From: Triplophysa rosa
Lineage: Eukaryota > Chordata > Actinopteri > Cypriniformes > Nemacheilidae
Reading direction: 5' to 3'
Length of the DNA stretch: 64,000 bases
NCBI RefSeq assembly: GCF_024868665.1
Contig: NC_079890.1
Coordinates: 4,130,005-4,194,004 of the forward strand
The position numbers and the translations under genes are program-made. This document shows positions 61,661 to 63,760 of the stretch, one piece after another; the stretch's first letter is position 1, and every line of letters starts with the position of its first letter. A model generated the notes under the pieces. It ran no database searches. It was not told the DNA's origin and saw only the letters and a list, made by a program, of their open reading frames with translations.

Positions 61661-63760
61661 CATGTTTGTATATCCCGATGGGGACCTAAACCTGAATGCA
61701 CACCAACACATGGGGACTCGTGTCACCGTGGGGACCAAAATTGAGGTCCTCATGAGCAAAAAAGCTAATAAATTGTACAGAACAATATTTTTTAAAAATC
61801 TAAAAATGCAAAAAGTGTTCTATGATCTTTAGGTTTAGGGATAGGGTTAGGGATAAGGGATAGAATATACAGTTTGTACAGTATAAAAAACATTACGCCT
61901 ATGGACTGTCCCCACGGAGATAGTAAACCAGACAGTTGCGTGTGCGTGTGTGTGCGTGTGTTTGTTTGAGCAAGATTATTTGTGTTCATCTGTCATGGTT
62001 CTGCCACTGTATCAAGAAAGACATGACAAGATGAGGATCATGACAGAGCCTCGTGTTTTGTGTAGAGAGAGACGGCAATGCCTGTTTTGACACGTCATGC
62101 ACTCTCTCTGGTCTCGTCTTTGTCCCCGCCCCCTCGTTTCCTCATTATTGCTTGTTAATGATTTCATGCCCTGCACCTGTTCCCCTCTTGATTTGATCCC
62201 TTTATAATGCCTGTGTTTTCTGTCCTGTGCTGGTTCATTGTGATTGTATGTTGAGTTCTTGTGTCTTGTCAAGTTTAGTCTAGTGTAGTCACTTGTAAAT
62301 TATGTCAAGTGCTAACTTTAGTCTTGTTTAAGTGTAGTTAGTCTTAGTCCTGTCTTGTCATGTTATAATATTCCCCTGTTTTGTTATTTGGCCGAATGAT
62401 GACCTCTGTTCATCTCGATGCAATATACCTACAGTGTGACAACATTACCCATAATTCTTCACATAATTCACAGAGCTGTGCATGTGTACATTAGCTACAC
62501 TTTTGGTTTTGTTGGTTTTGAGTTAAAGCTTTGTAAAAAACAGTGTAAAAATGCGTTTGTCTTTTCAATTTTATTTCTGTGTTGCCCAAAGACTGTAGTA
62601 ATAAAGAAATTAAATAAAAATGTTAAATCATCGTTTGCAGTCATTTTCATTTTCAGAGTGACACTGCATCCTCCTTCAAAAATAAAAAAATCTATTTTAT
62701 TTTTCATTTTGGCAAAGATTTTGTAAACGTGTTTCAATAATGAAGTAGTCTGCTTTTCAATTTTTTTTTATTTTTATCAGCATTCCTACCTTGTGTTACT
62801 AGTCATGCTCTTGACGTGAGGGTTAGCAATCCCAGAATGCTTTAACAGGGTTTGGAACTGAAGTGTTTTCATATTTTCCAGCAGCATCACAATTCTACAC
62901 GAGAACACAAACATACACCTGGAGATGATTCAACCTCTCGCTTTCTCTCTCTTCTGTAGACCAACTTGACAGATGAACTTTTTCAAGCCCTTCAGTTGTT
63001 TCTGGTTGAATTGGGTACAAGAGACAATGTTAAGGTAAGAAACAAATTATGTTAAAAGACACTTACAAAACCATGGTAACAGGGCTGACTTCTTACACTA
63101 TAAAATGTTTTTTAGAAAAGGAGTTTGATCCTAACATTTTGATGATTAATATCCTTTACACAATCAGACTCCGACTCATGGCAACAGGGTTGATATTTCA
63201 GTGTAATCCCCTACAAAACATATAACCTTTTAAAAAGCCATTTAAATCAACAACCTAGTCTTACACAAATAAAATATATTTTTCTATAGGTTATCTGTGA
63301 ATATTTCATTTAATATACAGTATAAATGGAAATATATAGAATAGTACATGGTTAATATGTTACACTATTACAGCATTTTTAATAACCCATTATGAATTGC
63401 CACTTTTCATACATATTGAAAAAAATACGCCCTTGGTTCCAATATATAGAAATGTATTTGTTGTAATTATTATAATAAATTTAAACATAGTTTTCCATAT
63501 TGCATTATATTTTCAAGTATATTCCCATATATTTTTGTTTTTGTATAAGACAGAATTGGTATTCAATCAGGTGTGTGTGTTTGTGTGTAGGTGTGGTTCT
63601 ATAACCAGGGCTGGCATTCCCTTGTGTCGTTCCTGAACGTGGCCAGTAATGGGATTTTAAGAGGAAATCTGCCTGCGGGACACAGACCAGAGGAATACGG
63701 AATCACCACGTTTAACCACCCATTGAATCTGACTAAAGAGCAGTTGTCATTCGCGGCCAT
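5198..63760 (+). CDS. abca7: ABCA1/4/7-clade lipid transporter gene, abca7-like, partial at both ends (29 exons)
   Basis: This is a multi-exon gene for a full-size subfamily A ABC transporter. Known members of the clade move phospholipids, sterols or retinoid lipids across membranes. The seen exons cover the C-terminal part of extracellular domain 1, TM2-TM6, NBD1, the regulatory region, TM7 and most of extracellular domain 2. TM1, TM8-TM12 and NBD2 lie outside. With one copy of exon e7 the coding length is 4094 nt, and all junction phases agree. ABCA7-like points are LSLDFYQ-HIT just before Walker A, the [12 protein letters not shown] stretch and [14 protein letters not shown]. Parts of extracellular domain 1 ([16 protein letters not shown]) recall ABCA4, so an early-branching fish ABCA7 or another clade member is possible. 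Clade assignment is near certain and the symbol is tentative. In mammals ABCA7 acts in phospholipid export and phagocytosis. Confidence 0.9.
6090..6430. repeat. Dispersed repeat, copy 1 (partner at 17990-18560)
   Basis: Shares strings such as GGTTATAATTGATGTGTTTT and TGTCATAGAATAAAACG with the later copy, in direct orientation. No coding potential. Class unknown. Confidence 0.55.
6628..6921. mobile_element. 294-bp hAT-type MITE
   Basis: Ends TAGGGATGCACCGA and ACGTGCATCCCTA are inverted. A perfect 8-bp target duplication ATTTTTGA lies at 6620-6627 and 6922-6929, as made by hAT transposases. The interior is a palindrome around GATACCAGTATCGGTATC. Confidence 0.88.
7500..7695. repeat. AGAACC-rich palindromic MITE, copy 1
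   Basis: Contains AAAGGGTTCTTCGCAGAGATGCCATAGAAGAAC-type sequence (7526-7558), shared with the better copy at 11091-11335. Intronic and non-coding. Confidence 0.55.
7799..8077. repeat. Palindromic AGTTCACCC repeat, copy 1
   Basis: Left end GATAGTTCACCCC and right end GGGTGAACTATCCCTTTAA are inverted. The interior is a long imperfect palindrome centred near 7930, with GAGATCTGTT on both arms. It is one of about ten copies in the window. Confidence 0.75.
8978..9120 (+). CDS. abca7: abca7-like exon e2 (extracellular domain 1)
   Basis: This 143-nt exon, phase 1 to phase 0, encodes [14 protein letters not shown] and then GKILYAPDT, a hallmark of the ABCA1/4/7 extracellular domain just before the membrane. 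The acceptor is a tandem CAGCAG, so splicing at 8978 or 8981 would change a single residue (T-G versus S at the junction). The donor is GTACAC, which is weaker than most here. Confidence 0.92.
9270..9572. repeat. Palindromic AGTTCACCC repeat, copy 2
   Basis: TTTAAAGGGAAAGTCCATCA to GAACTGTCCCTTTAAA. It lies 150 bp after exon e2, and its interior closely matches copy 1. Confidence 0.75.
10000..10116 (+). CDS. abca7: abca7-like exon e3 (extracellular domain 1)
   Basis: 117 nt, 39 codons, phase 0 to 0. Acceptor TTTAATCAG, donor GTGAGA. It encodes [14 protein letters not shown] and [14 protein letters not shown], aligning with the NxTF-L and W-FF-NS-Q-N-R pattern of ABCA4 and relatives. It contains two N-glycosylation sequons (NRT, NNS). 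Confidence 0.93.
10181..10436. repeat. Palindromic AGTTCACCC repeat, copy 3
   Basis: GGATAGTTCATTC to TGAAATATCCCTTTAA. It lies 65 bp after exon e3. Confidence 0.7.
10759..10786. repeat. (CT)n microsatellite
   Basis: About 14 uninterrupted CT units. Confidence 0.9.
11091..11335. repeat. AGAACC-rich palindromic MITE, copy 2
   Basis: Near-palindromic: GATGCCATAGAAGAACC on the left arm and GGTTCTTCTATGGCAT on the right arm around an AT-rich centre. It contains many AGGTTCTT/AAGAACCT units. Confidence 0.7.
11637..11925 (+). mobile_element. Solo LTR, 289 bp, target duplication ATTCT
   Basis: Starts TGTCACATTTACG, ends CGCTGTTACA, and is flanked by ATTCT at 11632-11636 and 11926-11930. A TTCATTAAATATATC polyadenylation-like segment lies near the end. 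This is the footprint left by recombination between the two LTRs of a full element. Confidence 0.82.
12633..12877. mobile_element. MITE with TTAAGG/CCTTAA ends, copy 1
   Basis: Left ATTGCACATTGAGTCCGAAA and right TTTCGGACCGTATGTGCAAA are inverted. A second copy lies at 25694-25972. Non-coding. Confidence 0.7.
13436..13810. repeat. GT-rich degenerate minisatellite
   Basis: Repeated TGTGTTTGTTGGT / ATGTGTGTTTG units with no fixed period. It yields Cys/Val-rich open frames in several registers, which are composition artefacts. Confidence 0.7.
14489..14686 (+). CDS. abca7: abca7-like exon e4 (extracellular domain 1)
   Basis: 198 nt, 66 codons, phase 0 to 0. Acceptor TTTTCAAAG, donor GTTTGT. The product contains [23 protein letters not shown] and ends LTQILE, matching the clade segment that precedes the 'C-LDK-E' motif of the next exon. 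This is the stretch that looks most like ABCA4. Confidence 0.92.
15040..15260 (+). CDS. abca7: abca7-like exon e5 (extracellular domain 1)
   Basis: 221 nt, phase 0 to phase 2. The acceptor follows a (GT)n tract ending TTTCAG, and the donor is GTAAGA. It encodes CFDLDKFEG, then FWAGVVFTD and [20 protein letters not shown], the most conserved stretch of extracellular domain 1. A long A/C-rich minisatellite starts directly after the donor. Confidence 0.96.
15275..15970. repeat. A/C-rich minisatellite right after exon e5
   Basis: About 700 bp of degenerate units built on ATATAAACACCAAAATACA and ACAACATCAACACA. The plus strand is almost free of G. It begins about 15 nt after the e5 donor. Confidence 0.8.
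15971..17985. other. Intron e5-e6, nothing recognised
   Basis: AT-rich intronic sequence without exon-like frames or clear transposon ends. Confidence 0.5.
17990..18560. repeat. Dispersed repeat, copy 2 (partner at 6090-6430)
   Basis: Shares GGTTATAACTGGTGTGTTTT and TGTCATAGAATAAATCG with the copy at 6.2 kb, same orientation. It ends 165 bp before exon e6. Confidence 0.55.
18726..18902 (+). CDS. abca7: abca7-like exon e6 (end of extracellular domain 1)
   Basis: 177 nt, phase 2 to phase 2. Acceptor ATTAG, donor GTAAGC. The product has [15 protein letters not shown] and ends [11 protein letters not shown] plus two bases of a Val codon, the conserved lead-in to TM2. The split Val (GT|N) is completed equally well by e7a (T) or e7b (G). 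Confidence 0.96.
18971..20900. other. Intron e6-e7a, first part, no recognised gene
   Basis: Follows a (GT)n run at 18918-18970. A 202-codon minus-strand open frame lies at 19983-20591 without any recognised domain. Otherwise unremarkable. Confidence 0.4.
20967..21171 (+). pseudogene. MADF/Myb-SANT-like transposon protein relic
   Basis: Encodes [20 protein letters not shown] and NVLNSWKE, then a stop. After it comes [14 protein letters not shown] and KAMKRMKGK in other frames. The order L-ELV--YPHLYD ... QCK-TWKNLRD-F--- is that of the MADF/Myb-SANT DNA-binding partner protein of PIF/Harbinger transposons. It is broken by stops and frameshifts. Transposon ends were not found. Confidence 0.6.
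21180..22656. other. Intron e6-e7a, last part, mostly unrecognised
   Basis: Around 22126-22385 there are weak matches to the AGTTCACCC repeat (TTGTTCACTCAAAAATGACA). No exon-like frame is seen before e7a. Confidence 0.4.
22657..22711. repeat. (CTTT)n microsatellite
   Basis: About 13 uninterrupted CTTT units, 200 bp upstream of exon e7a. Confidence 0.92.
22911..23133 (+). CDS. abca7: abca7-like exon e7a, candidate alternative exon (TM2, coupling helix, TM3)
   Basis: 223 nt, phase 2 to 0. Acceptor ATTTCTGCAG, donor AAG|GTTAGT. The frame is open throughout. It encodes [18 protein letters not shown] (TM2), [17 protein letters not shown] (intracellular coupling helix) and [18 protein letters not shown] (TM3). 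Length and phases equal e7b, but I count about 25 identical residues in roughly 74. The [10 protein letters not shown] and GV-N-AVW residues look closer to ABCA4 than to ABCA7. The likeliest reading is one of a pair of mutually exclusive exons. A dead exon kept open by chance is possible but less likely. Confidence 0.85.
23246..23381. repeat. GC-rich perfect inverted repeat, 36-bp arms, 64-nt loop
   Basis: Arms at 23246-23281 (GTAGCGAGGAAGGCGGGG...) and 23346-23381 are exact reverse complements. AAAAGACGT and ACGTCTTTT extend the symmetry outside. It begins 112 nt after the e7a donor. It could be a MITE or a strong intronic RNA hairpin. Confidence 0.85.
24410..24577 (+). repeat. Dispersed repeat, inverted partner of 38519-38695
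   Basis: Contains TCTCATGTGGCAAGTAGCCG and CTTACCTTAAAACCGAAAGT. The reverse complements occur at 38.5-38.7 kb. Confidence 0.7.
25078..27045. mobile_element. Possible composite hAT-like element
   Basis: Left TAGTGCTGTCAATCAATTAA and right TTAACGTTGACAGCCCTA look like inverted hAT ends, but no matching 8-bp duplication is seen. The interior holds at least two other repeats (25694-25972 and a GCGAC-rich one at about 26380-26800). No intact transposase. Confidence 0.35.
25694..25972. mobile_element. MITE, copy 2 of the 12633-12877 family
   Basis: CCATTGCACATTGAGTCCGA at the left and ACTGTATGTGCAAAGACCTT at the right. Same orientation as copy 1. Confidence 0.7.
27479..27701 (+). CDS. abca7: abca7-like exon e7b, candidate alternative exon (TM2, coupling helix, TM3)
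   Basis: 223 nt, phase 2 to 0. Acceptor TGTGCGCAG, donor AAG|GTGATT. It encodes [19 protein letters not shown] (TM2), [19 protein letters not shown] (coupling helix) and a third hydrophobic span ending AALLTVILK. It is the canonical ABCA1/ABCA7-type version: the EKEARLKET run matches ABCA1 and FLR-L-RSLPL matches ABCA7. It lies 4.3 kb downstream of e7a and 1.1 kb upstream of e8. Confidence 0.95.
27847..28143. repeat. Palindromic AGTTCACCC repeat, copy 4
   Basis: GGTATAGTTCAGCC to GGCTGAACAATGCC. It occupies part of the short intron between e7b and e8. Confidence 0.7.
28790..29011 (+). CDS. abca7: abca7-like exon e8 (TM4-TM5)
   Basis: 222 nt, 74 codons, phase 0 to 0. Acceptor CTCTTTCAG, donor GTGAGA. 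It encodes [20 protein letters not shown], then [20 protein letters not shown], the classic [12 protein letters not shown] motif of the clade. In the wrong frame, produced by using both or neither e7 exon, a stop appears within the first nine codons. Confidence 0.97.
29012..30452. other. Intron e8-e9, nothing recognised
   Basis: AT-rich, with a GGATGAAAGGAAAG-like purine run just after e8. No coding or clear transposon structure. Confidence 0.45.
30453..30657 (+). CDS. abca7: abca7-like exon e9 (membrane-reentrant region and TM6)
   Basis: 205 nt, phase 0 to phase 1. Acceptor CTCTGATAG, donor GTAAGA. It encodes [20 protein letters not shown] and [20 protein letters not shown] (TM6), ending YIENVFPG. 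The EEQG-G-QW pattern and the (W/T)YIE-VFPG end are standard for ABCA1/4/7. Confidence 0.97.
30767..31015. repeat. Degenerate tandem repeat, period roughly 40-45 bp
   Basis: Units contain GCTATTTACACTAA followed by GAAAATAGC, seen at least four times. Related GCTATTTGTACTCC sequence recurs near 31441. Confidence 0.7.
31282..31353 (-). repeat. tRNA-like SINE head
   Basis: On the minus strand it has an A-box-like TGGTTTAAGGTG and a B-box-like GGGGTTCTAATCC at tRNA spacing. The stem pairing is poor and the context is intronic, so it is a SINE relic rather than a working tRNA gene. Confidence 0.5.
31718..32188. mobile_element. 471-bp hAT-type MITE
   Basis: Ends CGGTGTTGGGTGTAAC and GTAACTTACCCAACACT are inverted. 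ACTTATTTA flanks both sides (31709-31717 and 32189-32197). The interior is rich in TAATTACTTAG-type sequence. Confidence 0.82.
32782..33030. repeat. Palindromic AGTTCACCC repeat, copy 5, right end lost
   Basis: Begins TTAAAGTGAAAGTTCAGCC, with interior ATTTTGAAGAATGTTGG. It stops at about 33030 without the closing GGGTGAACT end. Confidence 0.65.
33153..33269 (+). CDS. abca7: abca7-like exon e10 (TM6 to NBD1 linker)
   Basis: 117 nt, phase 1 to 1. Acceptor CCCTTTCAG, donor GTACCA. It encodes [19 protein letters not shown], the conserved QYG-P-PWYF--SYW segment after TM6, and then an acidic linker ending KELEEQK. Only 75 nt separate it from e11. Confidence 0.97.
33345..33516 (+). CDS. abca7: abca7-like exon e11 (start of NBD1, Walker A)
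   Basis: 172 nt, phase 1 to phase 2. Acceptor GTTTCAG, donor GTCAGT with an unusual C at +3. It encodes [33 protein letters not shown] and the Walker A loop [11 protein letters not shown], with the Met split across the junction. LSLDFYQ-HIT is an ABCA7-type reading. The invariant Lys and Thr that bind ATP are intact. Confidence 0.98.
33913..34044 (+). CDS. abca7: abca7-like exon e12 (NBD1, Q-loop)
   Basis: 132 nt, phase 2 to 2. Acceptor CTTTTCAG, donor GTAATA. It encodes [20 protein letters not shown], then [16 protein letters not shown], where CPQHN carries the Q-loop glutamine that senses ATP and contacts the coupling helix. Confidence 0.98.
34158..34572 (+). repeat. Dispersed repeat, inverted partner of 40995-41374
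   Basis: Starts TTAAAGTCCCAGTGAAATTA and ends near GCGATCGCAACTTCCG. The reverse complement, somewhat diverged, lies about 6.4 kb downstream. Confidence 0.8.
34950..35089 (+). CDS. abca7: abca7-like exon e13 (NBD1 helical subdomain)
   Basis: 140 nt, phase 2 to phase 1. Acceptor TTTATTTCAG, donor GTATCA. It encodes [20 protein letters not shown] and [14 protein letters not shown], ending inside the ABC signature LSGG. Confidence 0.98.
35334..35471 (+). CDS. abca7: abca7-like exon e14 (NBD1 signature, Walker B, D-loop)
   Basis: 138 nt, phase 1 to 1. Acceptor ATATAAAG, with a poor pyrimidine tract, and donor GTACTG. It encodes [16 protein letters not shown] and [18 protein letters not shown], giving the end of the signature, Walker B with catalytic Glu, and the D-loop. 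All key residues are present, so NBD1 should bind ATP. Confidence 0.98.
35472..37170. other. Intron e14-e15, nothing recognised
   Basis: AT-rich, about 1.7 kb, with no clear repeats or exon-like frames. Confidence 0.5.
37171..37373 (+). CDS. abca7: abca7-like exon e15 (NBD1 H-loop and C-terminal part)
   Basis: 203 nt, phase 1 to 0. Acceptor GTCTCCAG, donor GTACAC. It encodes [20 protein letters not shown], whose first His is the H-loop, then [18 protein letters not shown] and a polar tail. CCCGSS matches human ABCA7 (CCCGSP) better than ABCA1 (CCVGSS). Confidence 0.98.
37902..37965 (+). CDS. abca7: abca7-like exon e16 (regulatory region)
   Basis: 64 nt, phase 0 to 1. Acceptor GTCCAACAG, donor GTTTGA. 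It encodes [19 protein letters not shown], an acidic Ser-rich linker after NBD1. Low conservation is normal here. It is accepted because acceptor, donor and both phases fit the neighbours. Confidence 0.8.
38048..38250 (+). CDS. abca7: abca7-like exon e17 (regulatory domain 1)
   Basis: 203 nt, phase 1 to 0. Acceptor CCTGATCAG, donor GTATAG. It encodes [20 protein letters not shown], then [12 protein letters not shown] and [14 protein letters not shown], the small alpha/beta regulatory fold following NBD1. DGSFA-LF-ELD matches ABCA7, while IGQEL-FLLP matches ABCA4. Confidence 0.97.
38519..38695 (-). repeat. Dispersed repeat, inverted partner of 24410-24577
   Basis: Contains TGGCTACTTGCCACATGAGG and ACTTTCGGTTTTAAGG, the complement of the 24.4-kb copy. 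Confidence 0.7.
38790..39765 (-). mobile_element. 3' end fragment of the LINE family, split by a MITE
   Basis: GTTTCCCAGACGGCAGGAGG and the preceding TTGAGTCTTGTTTTGTGGGT parallel the LINE region near 390-460. The TATACACACA-rich 38790-39013 parallels 60-200. The two parts are separated by 39014-39572. Confidence 0.55.
39014..39572. mobile_element. 559-bp MITE with TTAAAGG-GTCATATGA ends
   Basis: Left TTAAAGGAGTCATATGA and right TATATGACCCCTTTAA are inverted. No transposase. It sits inside a LINE fragment in the e17-e18 intron. Confidence 0.75.
39953..40001 (+). CDS. abca7: abca7-like exon e18 (regulatory region)
   Basis: 49 nt, phase 0 to 1. Acceptor GATTTCACAG, donor GTAACA. It encodes [16 protein letters not shown], completing the conserved TSLEE|IFLKV motif begun in e17. 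Confidence 0.95.
40211..40546. repeat. Palindromic AGTTCACCC repeat, copy 6
   Basis: TTTAAAGGGATAGTCCACCC to GGGTGAACTTAACAGCC. The right end is slightly altered. Confidence 0.75.
40995..41374 (-). repeat. Dispersed repeat, inverted partner of 34158-34572
   Basis: Begins GTCCCCGTAAAACGGAAGTT and ends ATTTCACTGGGACTTTAA. Together with its partner it brackets exons e13 to e18. Confidence 0.8.
41427..41725. repeat. Palindromic AGTTCACCC repeat, copy 7
   Basis: TTTAAATGGATAGTTTACC to GGGTGAACTTTCCCTTTAA. Confidence 0.75.
41979..42086 (+). CDS. abca7: abca7-like exon e19 (variable regulatory linker)
   Basis: 108 nt, phase 1 to 1. Acceptor GTCTCGCAG, donor GTAAAC. It encodes [19 protein letters not shown] and an acidic end with CKDGDAVKN. 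Sequence homology is weak, as is normal for this linker. Phase and splice sites support it. Confidence 0.78.
42247..42279 (+). CDS. abca7: abca7-like microexon e20
   Basis: 33 nt, phase 1 to 1. Acceptor TTTTGATGCAG, donor GTAAGT (ideal). It encodes [11 protein letters not shown]. Because it is a multiple of three with equal phases, it could be skipped without a frameshift. Human ABCA7 has a similar short V-L-L stretch in this place. Confidence 0.72.
42305..42996. repeat. Palindromic AGTTCACCC repeat, copy 8, split by a hAT MITE
   Basis: TTAAAGTTCACCC on the left and GGGTGAACCATCC on the right. The centre is interrupted by 42431-42891. It starts 26 bp after microexon e20. Confidence 0.75.
42431..42891. 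mobile_element. 461-bp hAT-type MITE nested in copy 8
   Basis: Ends TAGGGATGTAACGATTCA and TGAATCGTTACATCCCTA are perfect inverted repeats. An 8-bp duplication ACTACCAT flanks it (42423-42430, 42892-42899). Confidence 0.92.
43079..43218 (+). CDS. abca7: abca7-like exon e21 (before TM7)
   Basis: 140 nt, phase 1 to 0. Acceptor TGTTACAG, donor GTAAAA. It encodes [20 protein letters not shown] and [17 protein letters not shown], the cytoplasmic elbow helix and arginine-rich run before TM7. The W-L-RQQ--AL--KRF--ARRSRKG pattern is shared with ABCA1 and ABCA7. Confidence 0.97.
43866..44100. repeat. Palindromic AGTTCACCC repeat, copy 9
   Basis: TTAGAGGGACAGTTCATTCC to GAGTGAACTATCCCTTTA. Confidence 0.75.
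44101..45274. other. Intron e21-e22, last part, nothing recognised
   Basis: No exon-like frames or clear mobile element ends. Confidence 0.45.
45275..45402 (+). CDS. abca7: abca7-like exon e22 (TM7, start of extracellular domain 2)
   Basis: 128 nt, phase 0 to 2. Acceptor ATGTGTCAG, donor GTACAC. It encodes [20 protein letters not shown] (TM7) and then [15 protein letters not shown]. The [15 protein letters not shown] run is diagnostic of the clade. Confidence 0.97.
45528..45626 (+). CDS. abca7: abca7-like exon e23 (extracellular domain 2)
   Basis: 99 nt, phase 2 to 2. Acceptor GTGTTGTAG, donor GTGAGT. It encodes [18 protein letters not shown] and [21 protein letters not shown] and NPIP match ABCA1 closely. 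Confidence 0.96.
45711..45903 (+). CDS. abca7: abca7-like exon e24 (extracellular domain 2)
   Basis: 193 nt, phase 2 to 0. Acceptor CCTCTATTAG, donor GTCAGT. It encodes [32 protein letters not shown] and [15 protein letters not shown]. The Cys residues match the disulfide-forming Cys of this domain, and LPDC is an ABCA7-type reading. It is followed by the giant 12.8-kb intron. Confidence 0.97.
46129..46189 (+). repeat. tRNA-like SINE head interrupted by a solo LTR
   Basis: A-box-like TTCGTTAGAGCGCC and B-box-like GGTTCAAG at tRNA spacing. The sequence is cut at the LTR start at 46190. Confidence 0.5.
46190..46714 (+). mobile_element. Solo LTR, TGTCATG family, sense copy
   Basis: Starts TGTCATGGCTCTGCC and ends AAGTCGTGACA. 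Flanks AGGCA and AGGCG agree at four of five bases. It shares the 5' inverted pair (TCATGGCTCTGCC / GGCAGAGCCATGA) with the 4558-5121 copy. An AATAAATATATTC polyadenylation-like signal is near 46640. Confidence 0.8.
46893..47189 (-). mobile_element. Solo LTR of a second family, antisense
   Basis: Bounded by TGTCATGGAATG and ACCGTGACA, 297 bp, with flanks GAAAT and GACAT (four of five). The internal AAACACTTTAATAAG read in reverse gives a TTATTAAAGTG polyadenylation-like region. Confidence 0.65.
47534..48487 (+). pseudogene. DIRS gag-like remnant
   Basis: Begins [20 protein letters not shown], which parallels [20 protein letters not shown] of the second DIRS fragment at 53995. A later frame includes [20 protein letters not shown], also shared with the second fragment. 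Several frame changes occur. Confidence 0.65.
48690..49585 (+). pseudogene. DIRS reverse transcriptase/RNase H remnant
   Basis: [20 protein letters not shown] carries the catalytic DD of the RT palm. [20 protein letters not shown] follows in frame pieces. Then come [40 protein letters not shown] and [15 protein letters not shown], the RNase H order typical of DIRS elements. A tandem triplication of a CGCTTGGACAGCACGGCTGCTC-like unit at about 49328-49390 and frameshifts disable it. Confidence 0.75.
50640..51527. other. Intronic stretch, nothing recognised
   Basis: AT-rich, with no exon-like frame. A short CACACA run lies near 51032. Confidence 0.45.
51528..51668 (-). repeat. tRNA-derived SINE
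   Basis: On the minus strand it reads CTGTAGCTCAGTGGTTAGAG (A box) and GGTCATGGGTTCGATCCC (B box). On the plus strand, TTTATGCATTTGGCAGACGC and AAAGCGACTTACATTGCA form the conserved 3' core common in fish SINEs. It may score as a tRNA in scans but is a SINE. Confidence 0.82.
51752..52070. repeat. Palindromic AGTTCACCC repeat, copy 10
   Basis: ATTAAAGCGATAGTTCACCC to ATTTTCATTTTAAATCACTTTAA. The centre is palindromic around GAATGGGGGCCAGT and its complement. Confidence 0.78.
52656..53922. mobile_element. 1267-bp non-autonomous hAT element
   Basis: Ends CAGTGCCGATCCTAGACGTA and the complement CAGAGCCGATTCTTACTATA. Target duplication GTCTCAGC / GTCTCGGC (seven of eight bases) at 52648-52655 and 53923-53930. 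No transposase frame is seen. Confidence 0.82.
54202..55683. mobile_element. 1482-bp non-autonomous hAT element
   Basis: Ends CAGGGGCGGGTCCAG and CCATGGAAGCCCCGCCACTG. A perfect 8-bp duplication GGGTGATT lies at 54194-54201 and 55684-55691. It contains a further MITE and no transposase. Confidence 0.88.
54875..55037. mobile_element. 163-bp near-perfect hairpin MITE nested in the hAT
   Basis: Arms begin CAGTGTTTCCCAACCCTGGT and pair almost fully over about 70 bp. A perfect 8-bp duplication CTGTAGTC lies at 54867-54874 and 55038-55045. The high arm identity suggests a young insertion. Confidence 0.93.
56095..58327. other. Intron e24-e25, last part, mostly unrecognised
   Basis: 56250-56455 has CTGTAAATC / TTTACAGTG ends that may be an old MITE. 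No exon-like frame. Confidence 0.4.
58328..58615. mobile_element. 288-bp hAT-type MITE just before e25
   Basis: Ends CAGGGGCGGACTGG and CAGTCCAGCCCTG. A perfect 8-bp duplication TTTGGGCT lies at 58320-58327 and 58616-58623. The interior has a short tandem array with GTCGACAGA and poly-C runs. Confidence 0.9.
58736..58830 (+). CDS. abca7: abca7-like exon e25 (extracellular domain 2)
   Basis: 95 nt, phase 0 to 2. Acceptor GTTTCTTTAG, donor GTGCAG (weak). It encodes [20 protein letters not shown] and [11 protein letters not shown], matching the Q-T--LQ-LT-RN--D-L-K-Y pattern. It carries three N-glycosylation sequons (NTT, NLT, NMT). Confidence 0.95.
58960..59065 (+). CDS. abca7: abca7-like exon e26 (extracellular domain 2)
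   Basis: 106 nt, phase 2 to 0. Acceptor GTGTATAG, with a GT-rich rather than pyrimidine-rich lead, and donor GTAAGA. It encodes [14 protein letters not shown] and ends VFNISQ. RYGG-S-GG is conserved in the clade. Confidence 0.95.
59270..59466. repeat. Dispersed repeat, first of a direct pair
   Basis: CGTTACCTTATCACGATTCA to AAATTACAGCTTTAAT. The partner is at 60228-60425. Confidence 0.55.
60228..60425. repeat. Dispersed repeat, second of a direct pair
   Basis: CATTACCTTACCACGATTCA to GAATTGCAGCTTTAAG, about 950 bp after the first and in the same orientation. Confidence 0.55.
60426..61630. other. Intron e26-e27 interior, nothing recognised
   Basis: AT-rich, with no exon-like frame and no clear transposon ends. 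Confidence 0.45.
61631..61659. repeat. (TG)n microsatellite
   Basis: About 14 TG units. The following 61670-61925 has GGGGACC / GTCCCC inverted motifs like a small repeat element. Confidence 0.9.
61991..62395 (+). mobile_element. Truncated LTR of the TGTCATG family
   Basis: Starts TGTCATGGTTCTGCC, with AAGAAAGACATGACA as in the 4558-5121 copy and GGTCTCGTCTTTGTCCCCGC downstream. The 3' end was not found. It is the fourth copy of this family in the window. Confidence 0.65.
62396..62959. other. Intron e26-e27 end, nothing recognised
   Basis: AT-rich, leading into the e27 acceptor. Confidence 0.45.
62960..63034 (+). CDS. abca7: abca7-like exon e27 (extracellular domain 2)
   Basis: 75 nt, 25 codons, phase 0 to 0. 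Acceptor CTCTTCTGTAG, donor GTAAGA. It encodes [19 protein letters not shown] and ends RDNVK, leading into KVWF of the next exon. Confidence 0.95.
63035..63590. other. Intron e27-e28, nothing recognised
   Basis: Plain AT-rich intron, ending in a GT-rich tract before the e28 acceptor. Confidence 0.5.
63591..63760 (+). CDS. abca7: abca7-like exon e28 (end of extracellular domain 2)
   Basis: 170 nt, phase 0 to 2. Acceptor GTGTGTAG, donor GTGAGT. It encodes [20 protein letters not shown] and [18 protein letters not shown], the conserved lead-in to TM8. The last two bases start a codon completed in an exon beyond the window. Confidence 0.98.

Noticed and set aside
62418..62737. Open frames on both strands near 62.5 kb
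   Set aside because: AT-rich Lys/Phe-rich readings without homology or splice context.
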